The position numbers and the translations under genes are program-made. Shown piece by piece: positions 7,906 through 13,949 of a DNA stretch of 21,748 nt. Under the pieces are notes generated by a model. It worked only from the letters and a program-made list of their open reading frames with translations, made no database searches and was not told the DNA's origin. The DNA is from Bacteroidales bacterium (lineage in GTDB: Bacteria; Bacteroidota; Bacteroidia; Bacteroidales; SM23-62). The first letter of the stretch is position 1; every line of letters begins with the position of its first letter. The stretch lies in assembly GCA_016783865.1 (NCBI GenBank), contig JADHVS010000054.1:1-21748 (forward strand). Direction: 5' to 3'.

Positions 7906-9240
7906 CTAGAATTCGTCATTCATGGCGAATTCTGGCACCCTTTTCATCCACATCCCGGCTGTAAAGTCGGGAAAATACTGAGGTTCGCCGCCACTTGCAA
8001 CAGACTGCTCAGACAGCGGAGAAATGACACTCCATGCAGCTGCATCATAGACATCCAGCGGTGTGGGCACCTGCCGTTTAACCGATTCTATAAACGCATG
8101 CATCACGAAGAAATCCATTCCACCGTGACCCGATCCGGCCGCTTTATCTTCATACCTTTTCCAGAGGGGGTGGTCATATTTCTCCAGATATTCCCCGGAT
8201 GATTCCCAGGTATGCGGTTCGCTTATTCCTTCAATATATATCTGGTCACCATCTTTCATCCATAATCCCTTTGTTCCCTGTACCCTGAATCCAAGTGAAT
8301 AGGGCCTTGGAAGATTGGTATCGTGACTGATCATAATCGTTTCTTCATTGGCACATTTGATCAGAGTGGTCACAATATCACCCAGCTTAAACCGGATATC
8401 GGCATTTGGGTGATCCTCTCCCCCTTGTGCCACGATATATTCATGCAGCCCCCTCGTCTTGGTCGCCATGGATGTCAGGTAAACAAACCTGTTCCCACGG
8501 TTGATATCGAAATAATTGGCGATCGGTCCCACTCCATGTGTCGGATAAATATCACCATTCCTGTGAATCGAATGCTCGGTCCGCCACCTGGCTTCACCAT
8601 TTGCACCTTTTCCAAATTCTGCTCCCGGATTAAATTTGACCCCTCTCAGGTCGTGCTGGTAACCACAATGTCCATGTACCATTTCCCCGAACATCCCCTG
8701 ACGAACCATATTCAGGATCGCCATCACATCGCGCCTGTAACATACATTCTCAAGCATCATGCAGGGCATCCCGGTTTCTTCAGATGTCTTCACAAGGTCC
8801 CAGCACTCCTCAAGAGTGGTTGCGGCAGGCACTTCAACGGCAGCATATTTGTCTGATTTCATGGTGGCTACAGCAATTTTTGTATGCCATATCCAGGGAG
8901 TGGCAATAACCACACCGTCGAGGTCGTCGCGTTCAACGAGTCCCTCAAATGCATAATTACCATCTGTATACGTTTTGGGTTGATCCTGGCCGGCTTCCAC
9001 CACCATGTTGCCGGCTCTTTCAGCCGCCTCTTCCCGGATATCGCAAACGGCTGGCACAATGACATCCCCGTGTTCCAGGGCCAGCCTAAGCAACCAGGAA
9101 CCACGTCCCCCAACACCGACAAAGCCGAGTTTGATTTTCTCTGCACCGAAGGAAGTACCGGAAATTAATGTTGGCGCAACAGCCAGACCAATGCCAGCCA
9201 CTGCATTTTTCTTGATGAAATCTCGTCTGTTGAGGTTCAT
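7906..9240 (-). CDS. Tat-exported GH109-type NAD-dependent alpha-N-acetylgalactosaminidase (Gfo/Idh/MocA fold)
   Basis: A 444-residue protein, the same length as the characterised Elizabethkingia GH109 enzyme. It starts with a Tat signal (NRRDFIKK, then a hydrophobic stretch to about residue 32), so it should be folded with its cofactor and exported to the periplasm or surface. The Rossmann motif VGVGGRG (41-47), CDIR (66-69) and EVPA (136-139) place it in the Gfo/Idh/MocA oxidoreductase fold. Family-typical GH109 blocks follow: CGYQHDLRGVKF (192-203), GEARWRTEHSIHRNGDIYPTHG (215-236, with the catalytic-region His235) and NRGNRFVYLTSMATK (247-261). GH109 enzymes cleave terminal alpha-GalNAc by a transient oxidation-elimination route using bound NAD. 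Substrate specificity is inferred: some GH109-like proteins act on other sugars. It is the first gene of the salvage group on this strand, 140 bp before the nucleotidyltransferase. Confidence 0.82.
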   Translation of the reverse strand: MNLNRRDFIKKNAVAGIGLAVAPTLISGTSFGAEKIKLGFVGVGGRGSWLLRLALEHGDVIVPAVCDIREEAAERAGNMVVEAGQDQPKTYTDGNYAFEGLVERDDLDGVVIATPWIWHTKIAVATMKSDKYAAVEVPAATTLEECWDLVKTSEETGMPCMMLENVCYRRDVMAILNMVRQGMFGEMVHGHCGYQHDLRGVKFNPGAEFGKGANGEARWRTEHSIHRNGDIYPTHGVGPIANYFDINRGNRFVYLTSMATKTRGLHEYIVAQGGEDHPNADIRFKLGDIVTTLIKCANEETIMISHDTNLPRPYSLGFRVQGTKGLWMKDGDQIYIEGISEPHTWESSGEYLEKYDHPLWKRYEDKAAGSGHGGMDFFVMHAFIESVKRQVPTPLDVYDAAAWSVISPLSEQSVASGGEPQYFPDFTAGMWMKRVPEFAMNDEF

Positions 9241-9246
9241 AATATC

Positions 9247-9325
9247 ATGATTTGATTAATAACTCCAGGAAGGAATAAAAATAAGTAATGTAACAGGAAG
9301 GAAAAAATGATATTAATCAAATCAT
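9247..9325 (-). promoter_or_regulatory. 15-bp perfect inverted repeat with nested 10-bp direct repeats upstream of the GH109 gene
   Basis: ATGATTTGATTAATA (9247-9261) is the exact reverse complement of 9311-9325. Between them lie two identical 10-bp direct repeats, caggaaggaa, at 9266-9275 and 9294-9303. The structure fills nearly all of the 96-bp gap between the LytTR gene stop and the GH109 ATG (9240), with one arm 6 bp from that ATG. It could be an operator (two half-sites plus a dyad) or a leader hairpin that hides the start region. There is no U-tract, so it is not a standard terminator. Confidence 0.45.
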
Positions 9326-9336
9326 CGGTATGAAAA

Positions 9337-10077
9337 TCAGAAATCAAGCATTTCTTTGAGTTTTGGCAATCCCGTTTTACTCACCGGAAGGCGGGTTGAG
9401 TCCTTCAGTATCACCACATAGGAATCCTTTTCATAGAGTTCCATCTGTCCAATTTCGCTCAGCCGTGCAATGTATGACCTGTGGATCCTTACGAAATCAT
9501 CCGGTGGCAGGTGGGCCTCGAAGAATTTCATTGTCTTCTGTTTCAGGTATTTGTGCTCCCTGGTATAGATCATCACATAATCATCCTGGGCTTCTAAATA
9601 CCTGATATCATCAACAGGAATAACATGAATCCTGGAACGAGATTTCACAACCACGCGATGTATCACATCTTCCTTGTTATCAATATGTGCCACTATTTTA
9701 CCGGCTCCTTCACGGTTGCCTGAGTTAATTTTCTCCCGCGATTTGGTAACGGCTTCAGCAAATCGCTCTTTGGAATACGGTTTTAACAGGTAGTCGACGG
9801 CATTGAATTCAAAAGCCTTAATGGCATATTGGTCGAAGGCAGTGGTAAAAATGATGACCGGAATATGATCGAGAACCTCAAGTAGTTCAAAACCAGACAG
9901 TTTTGGCATCTGGATATCAAGAAACACAAGGTCGGGTTTCATTTCATTTATCGCTTTGAGTCCTGAAAATCCATCTGCAAACTCACCCAACAGGTTTATA
10001 TCGGTATGCTCACTCAGATAATCCTTGATCAGGTCCCTGGCCAGCTTTTCATCTTCAACAATGAGGGCATTTATCAT
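9337..10077 (-). CDS. LytTR-family response regulator
   Basis: The 246-residue protein has an N-terminal receiver domain (about 1-120), with the acidic pair Glu8/Asp9, phospho-acceptor Asp54 (FLDIQMP), the Thr79 switch residue and Lys99 in LLKPYSK. A C-terminal LytTR DNA-binding domain (about 140-243) shows VDDIRYLEAQDDYVMIYT, FVRIHRSYIA and the closing LPVSK. It should be phosphorylated by the LytS-type kinase encoded 6 bp upstream and bind direct-repeat promoter sites in the cytoplasm. It is the last gene of the minus-strand operon LiaF-like / kinase / regulator. Target genes are unknown. All key residues are present. Confidence 0.92.
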   Translation of the reverse strand: MINALIVEDEKLARDLIKDYLSEHTDINLLGEFADGFSGLKAINEMKPDLVFLDIQMPKLSGFELLEVLDHIPVIIFTTAFDQYAIKAFEFNAVDYLLKPYSKERFAEAVTKSREKINSGNREGAGKIVAHIDNKEDVIHRVVVKSRSRIHVIPVDDIRYLEAQDDYVMIYTREHKYLKQKTMKFFEAHLPPDDFVRIHRSYIARLSEIGQMELYEKDSYVVILKDSTRLPVSKTGLPKLKEMLDF

Positions 10078-10083
10078 AACATA

Positions 10084-11133
10084 TTAATTTTGAGGTATAC
10101 GTACTATCACTTCAAAGGTATTGGTTCCTTTATTAACCTTCAGCAGTTCAGCCTTATTATATATCAGGAAGAGCCGGTTGCTTACATTCTTAAGGCCCAG
10201 TCCCGATCCTGTGGGACTCTTCTGGTCCGGATCGTAATTGTTTTTCAGGCTGATCATAAATCCGTCTTTTAACTCCGAACAGGTAAGGTTTATTGTGACT
10301 GTTTCGGTACTCTCATAAACGCCATGTTTAATGGCATTCTCAACGAGTGGCTGAAGGATCATATTGGGTACTTTGGCTTCCAGGCATTTTACCCCGATTT
10401 TTTTCTCAAAGATCAGCTTGTCCCCAAACCTGATCTTCTCAATATCGAGATACAATTCGATATTTCTTAATTCATCTTCAAAGGAAGTCTTTTCCTTTTG
10501 TCCATATTTAAGCGCATACCGCAGGAAATCTGAAAGTTTTATGATCATTTCCCTGGCCTTTCCCGGATTTGAAATGGTAAGGGAGCTGATAGAGTTCAGG
10601 CTGTTAAACAGGAAATGTGGATTCATTTGTGACCTCAGCACATTTAGTTCCGATTCCTTGACGAGTAAATTGAGCCGGGTTTCGTTCAGTCTCTTTTCCT
10701 GTAATGCACGTCCATAAATGATCAGGTGATAAATAAGCAATGTTGTAAGGTAAAACAAGATACCTGCAATCAGGCGAACCGGGAAGGACTCATTTAACGA
10801 ATGGAAATAATCCACTTCCTCCGGAAACAGCAGCTTGAGAATAAAATAGGAAAGGAAGAACCAGAGGAGAAGAATGATTACTCCAAGTATGAGGTAAAAG
10901 AAGATAGTTCGGAAATTTATTTTTCCATCGGGATTGTTATATCTGATCGGGAACCACAGGGCGATCGCTATCAGGGCAAACAGACCGTTGTATATGAGGC
11001 TGTCGATGATACCGATGACCGGATCAATTTTATACAGGAATATGGCAAATATAGCTTGTACCAGGGCAATGATAAGCCATGCTCCTGCATAAATTAAAAT
11101 ATTCCGGTTTCGCTCAAGGAGTGGGTTTGACAT
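10084..11133 (-). CDS. LytS/YehU-type sensor histidine kinase
   Basis: 349 residues. The N-terminal part has four predicted membrane helices (about 13-35, 42-62, 78-102 and 121-140) and little periplasmic sequence, so it probably senses membrane state or a partner protein rather than a soluble ligand. A short coiled coil (143-168) leads into the His_kinase domain (PF06580 type) with QMNPHFLFN (phospho-acceptor His173). The ATPase domain has LVENAIKHG (N-box, Asn266) and GSGLGLKN (G-box, 309-316). It should pass phosphate to the LytTR regulator whose gene follows after 6 bp. The gene upstream, 11 bp away, encodes a LiaF-like membrane protein, a plausible modulator of kinase activity. All catalytic motifs are intact. 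Confidence 0.92.
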   Translation of the reverse strand: MSNPLLERNRNILIYAGAWLIIALVQAIFAIFLYKIDPVIGIIDSLIYNGLFALIAIALWFPIRYNNPDGKINFRTIFFYLILGVIILLLWFFLSYFILKLLFPEEVDYFHSLNESFPVRLIAGILFYLTTLLIYHLIIYGRALQEKRLNETRLNLLVKESELNVLRSQMNPHFLFNSLNSISSLTISNPGKAREMIIKLSDFLRYALKYGQKEKTSFEDELRNIELYLDIEKIRFGDKLIFEKKIGVKCLEAKVPNMILQPLVENAIKHGVYESTETVTINLTCSELKDGFMISLKNNYDPDQKSPTGSGLGLKNVSNRLFLIYNKAELLKVNKGTNTFEVIVRIPQN

Positions 11134-11144
11134 TTCATGAGGTC

Positions 11145-11837
11145 TTAATAGCTGACTATATCGCCACCTCCAAAAATCACTATTCCCTTTATTACTAATT
11201 CTTTACTTGGATCTATTACATTGTCTGGTGGTACCGGTCGCTTATCATTAAATCCTCCAAAGAGGGAAGTAATTTCAATTTTAACGTTCCACCCGGTCGG
11301 GATGACAAGCTTTGTACCTCCGAACATCGCAAATATGTCAATTATATTTTGCCCCTTTGCCAGGTCGGCTTTCAGAAGATTAATCTTTGAGCCTCCGAAA
11401 ACGCAGGTTAACCTCCCACCCCTGAAATTCTGGGAAGTGATCATTTTGTCGCCACCTCCGAATATGGACATGTCATCAATATAATCCATACTATCGGCGG
11501 GTATTTTTTGCCTGCCGGTACGCCGCGTTATCAGCACCAATCCGAATGCAACCAATAATACCGGCCAGATTAATCTACGATACTCAAACGACATAGGTAC
11601 AATCTTCGAAATCAGGAAAAATCCACCCACACCGATCAGGATCAGTCCCGCTGGCAAATTATCCCTTGACAAAATGAAGAATACTCCCAGGGCAATGAGC
11701 AATGTTTGCCAGGAAAAAATTATACTTCTGAAACTCCAGGGGATCCAGCCCAGGTGGGCGGCTATTAATAACATCCCCGCTAAAATCAATATGATCCCCA
11801 GAATGGCCCTTTTGTTGCTTTTCATTTCCTCCATCAT
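11145..11837 (-). CDS. LiaF-like membrane protein (DUF5668 / cell-wall-active antibiotic response domain)
   Basis: 230 residues. There are four hydrophobic helices (about 11-28, 38-56, 61-79 and 88-104), then a soluble C-terminal half of beta strands punctuated by five FGG turns (at 126, 147, 172, 193 and 222). This matches the LiaF C-terminal fold, a right-handed beta structure, and the N-terminal helices match the LiaI/LiaF transmembrane region. In Firmicutes LiaF inhibits the LiaS kinase under unstressed conditions; here the partner would be the LytS-type kinase encoded 11 bp downstream, a role by analogy. The start could be either of the tandem ATGs at 11832-11837 or the ATG at 11823-11825 (MKSNKR). 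GGAGG precedes the latter but is too close to be a usual ribosome site. It is the first gene of a three-gene operon. Confidence 0.82.
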   Translation of the reverse strand: MMEEMKSNKRAILGIILILAGMLLIAAHLGWIPWSFRSIIFSWQTLLIALGVFFILSRDNLPAGLILIGVGGFFLISKIVPMSFEYRRLIWPVLLVAFGLVLITRRTGRQKIPADSMDYIDDMSIFGGGDKMITSQNFRGGRLTCVFGGSKINLLKADLAKGQNIIDIFAMFGGTKLVIPTGWNVKIEITSLFGGFNDKRPVPPDNVIDPSKELVIKGIVIFGGGDIVSY

Positions 11838-11994
11838 TTCAAAATTATTTTATCCGGCACCCGAATGACAGTTCATGGTAAACGGATTATATTAATACTA
11901 AAAATTATCCAACATTCCGGTTCAAAAATAAAACTATCTGCAGGTATATTATATCAGAAATCGGTAAAGAGGGGTATATTACCGGTGAATGGAT

Positions 11995-12022
11995 ATCGGT
12001 GATCGGTGATCGGTGATCGGTG
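11995..12022. repeat. Four exact tandem copies of ATCGGTG
   Basis: Positions 11995-12022 are four perfect 7-bp copies, with one further base of a fifth. A degenerate relative (CGGTGAATGGAT) precedes it at 11983-11994. This is the cleanest of the period-7 arrays of the window and, like the others, lies in a gap between genes. Confidence 0.9.
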
Positions 12023-12089
12023 AGACCATGCCTGAATGACGTTGATCGTTTTTTAGTTAATTTTCGGTCAACATATTTAGGCAAGGACT

Positions 12090-12244
12090 AGCGGGGAATG
12101 CGCTCGCAGGATTGAAGCTCCTCGCCGCAAGCGGCGAGGAAACGAGCTCCTGAGTTCGGCGAAGCCAATCTTCGATCCTTTATTATTATTTTTTTTGCGC
12201 TCGCTAACCCCGCCGCAAGCAGCGGGGAATGCGCTCGCAGGATT
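12090..12244. repeat. REP-like element: two 24-bp direct repeats and two 9-bp-stem hairpins
   Basis: A 24-bp sequence beginning agcggggaatgcgctcgc occurs identically at 12090-12113 and 12221-12244. Two related hairpins with an AA loop lie nearby: CCTCGCCGC-AA-GCGGCGAGG (12120-12139, perfect 9-bp stem) and CCCCGCCGC-AA-GCAGCGGGG (12208-12227, one mismatch). The second direct repeat starts inside the right arm of the second hairpin. The combination of palindromes and repeat in a non-coding gap is typical of repetitive extragenic palindromes. There is no U-tract directly after either hairpin. Confidence 0.7.
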
Positions 12245-12249
12245 CAATC

Positions 12250-13035
12250 TCACTCTACAGTAAAATCCAGGGGAATTCCCAGTTCTTCATACAGTCTTTT
12301 CCTGCCGGCCTTGTCGACATTTAAGATTTCGTAGGCAGCCTTTGCAACCTGAACTCCAAATTCTCTCGGGACGATGATTACCCCATCTCCATCAGCTACC
12401 ACGATATCACCGGGATGAACGAGCACATCTCCAACTACTACCGGCTGATTGACCGACTCAATTTCATTCCGGCCGGGCCTGATGCCACGGCCCCTATTTG
12501 AAAGGTTCATATAAACAGGGATTCCCTGCTTAATTATTTCATCTGTATCCCGTACACCGCCTGTGGATACCAATCCCACCATACCTTTTTGGGTCCAGAT
12601 AAGAGAATTAAATGATCCGGCCGATCCGGTGTCCCCATCTCCGGTATTATCAATGACCAGGACCTTCCCGGGCTGGATAGAATCCAAAAAAGGTTCGGGA
12701 GACAGCTGACCATACCATTGGTCGCGCCAATTTTCATATTCCTCTTTAGTCAGGTCGGTTGGGAACTTCTTGTTTGTCGGGACGTACCTGACGGTGAGTG
12801 CAATTCCACAGAATTGATGTGTAAACTGGTCTATATCCTTCCAGAGTGCCTCAATCGATTGATCCATCAATCCCTGATCATGCAATCCAACCAGGTCCAT
12901 GCCGTCAGATACATCTGCAACACGCAAACCCTCATAAAGCTTTATCAAATCATCATCGGTAAGGTTAAACACATCCTGAGAAAAAATAAATGGGGAAATA
13001 AAAAATGCCAATAAGACAAGAATGGAGGTTTTCAT
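12250..13035 (-). CDS. Exported RraA-family protein (HMG/CHA aldolase-like fold)
   Basis: 261 residues. An N-terminal signal peptide (KTSILVLLAFFISPFIFSQ, cleavage near residue 20) precedes an RraA domain (about 27-240). Family features seen: RVADVSDGMD (38-47), the GSAGSFNS glycine-rich ligand loop (137-144), STGGVRDTDEI (157-167) with Arg162/Asp163 that bind the metal and keto-acid in the aldolase members, and HPGDIVVADGDGVIIVP (207-223). RraA-like folds include the RNase E regulator and Mg-dependent HMG/oxaloacetate-type aldolase/decarboxylases, all normally cytoplasmic. The metal-binding Arg-Asp pair favours the enzyme type, and the signal peptide rules out an RNase E role. The gene starts 2 bp after the stop of the hydrolase-like gene, so the two are co-translated. 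Substrate unknown. Confidence 0.8.
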   Translation of the reverse strand: MKTSILVLLAFFISPFIFSQDVFNLTDDDLIKLYEGLRVADVSDGMDLVGLHDQGLMDQSIEALWKDIDQFTHQFCGIALTVRYVPTNKKFPTDLTKEEYENWRDQWYGQLSPEPFLDSIQPGKVLVIDNTGDGDTGSAGSFNSLIWTQKGMVGLVSTGGVRDTDEIIKQGIPVYMNLSNRGRGIRPGRNEIESVNQPVVVGDVLVHPGDIVVADGDGVIIVPREFGVQVAKAAYEILNVDKAGRKRLYEELGIPLDFTVE

Positions 13036-13037
13036 AA

Positions 13038-13844
13038 CTATATAATTTTGGAATATTCCTCTAAAAGTGTGTGCAATCTATTCCACGCTGCAGTTCGGGC
13101 TTTTATATTGCCCTCATTGGCATTGGGCCGCTCTCCGGTACGCATAAATCCATGTCCCCCAAACTCATATACCACAGGATAGAAAGGTTTGCCTAACTGT
13201 TTCATTTTCTTATCTGTGCCCCACAGCGTTTGATTTACCTTGTTGTCGTAATCGCCATAAAATCCATAGATGGGAGTAGATATCTGTGCAAGTATCTTCT
13301 TCTTACCCGGAGCCATCCCATAAAATACCAAACCGGCTTCCAGGTTGTCATTTTGAGATAAATAATTGAAAACCTGTGAACCACCCCATCCCAAACCGGC
13401 AATTAAAATGGTCCCGTTACATGAAGGCAATTCATCAATATAACTTAATGCCATGTCAATCGATGCAAATATTTCTTGCTGATCCAGGCTTAAAAGCTTA
13501 TCCCTGGCTTCACCCAAATTCCTGAATCCACTCGAATTACCCTTCCCGGGTGATTTTCCTGTTAACAGATCGGGCACGATGGCAATATACTTCTGAAGCG
13601 CCACCTGGTCGGCAAAGCTCATCATCCATTCAGTCACCCCGAATTCCTCATGAATGATTATAACGGCAGGCGCAGTTGTGGGGCTATCAGGATAAACGAT
13701 AAAAGAATTCACAATGGATTCCGCTGATCCTATTTTAATCCACTCCATCTTATTTCTGGAACTGCTCAGGTCTTTGAGTGCAAATTCCTGTGCTCCCAGG
13801 GATGAGAACCAAAATATTAACAGGTATAAAAGGCAATTCCTCAT
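13038..13844 (-). CDS. Exported dienelactone-hydrolase-like alpha/beta-hydrolase lacking the nucleophile
   Basis: 268 residues with a signal peptide (NCLLYLLIFWFSSLGAQ, cleavage near 19). The alpha/beta-hydrolase core matches the dienelactone hydrolase family: VIIIHEEFGV (61-70, with the conserved Glu66), VALQKYIAIVPDLLTG (81-96), a nucleophile elbow at 150-155, GDYDNKV (197-203, acid Asp200) and GGHGFMR (229-235, base His231). The elbow reads G-L-G-W-G-G where family members have G-x-C-x-G-G: the Cys is replaced by Gly152 (codon GGA). The rest of the triad is kept, so the protein is either a ligand-binding or scaffold homologue or uses another mechanism. It is first in a two-gene operon with the exported RraA-family gene and divergent from the WG/PQQ gene (105-bp gap). 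Confidence 0.8.
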   Translation of the reverse strand: MRNCLLYLLIFWFSSLGAQEFALKDLSSSRNKMEWIKIGSAESIVNSFIVYPDSPTTAPAVIIIHEEFGVTEWMMSFADQVALQKYIAIVPDLLTGKSPGKGNSSGFRNLGEARDKLLSLDQQEIFASIDMALSYIDELPSCNGTILIAGLGWGGSQVFNYLSQNDNLEAGLVFYGMAPGKKKILAQISTPIYGFYGDYDNKVNQTLWGTDKKMKQLGKPFYPVVYEFGGHGFMRTGERPNANEGNIKARTAAWNRLHTLLEEYSKII

Positions 13845-13949
13845 GGATAGAAAAAGCGATTTTCACCTAATTTACCAAATTGTTTAAATCCCGCAAACCT
13901 TATGAGGGGATGATTGAAATTTATTAACTTTCCACTACAATAAAAATCC

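Larger units (their letters stand above)
11838..12249. other. Gene-free intergenic region with heptamer array and REP-like palindromes
   Basis: I see no credible gene in these 412 bp. The left 150 bp is A/T-rich leader for the LiaF-like operon. The centre holds four exact ATCGGTG copies. The right half (12090-12244) contains duplicated G/C-rich palindromic units in an otherwise A/T-rich setting. A T-rich stretch (12181-12196) separates the two palindromes. Confidence 0.7.

Noticed and set aside
7909..7932. Inverted repeat with GAATTC at both ends near the GH109 stop codon.
   Set aside because: It lies inside the coding sequence, is short (7 bp) and is explained by codon use around two E-F pairs.
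8323..8856. Open frame of 177 codons antisense to the GH109 gene.
   Set aside because: It is a shadow of a well-supported gene with clear family motifs; its own translation is rich in His/Cys and low-complexity and has no domain pattern.
9247..9325. Terminal inverted repeats of a miniature transposon.
   Set aside because: The whole span is only 79 bp, no target-site duplication is evident, and no second copy occurs in the window; a regulatory dyad is simpler.
11840..11930. Two TAnnTTTG-like -7 boxes upstream of the LiaF-like gene (TAATTTTG at 11840-11847, TATTTTTG at 11923-11930, minus strand).
   Set aside because: Neither has a TTG at the proper -33 distance; the first would leave no leader, and such six-base matches are common in A/T-rich gaps.
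12181..12196. T-rich run after the first REP-like hairpin as a + strand terminator.
   Set aside because: It lies more than 40 bp from the hairpin and no + strand gene ends upstream of it.
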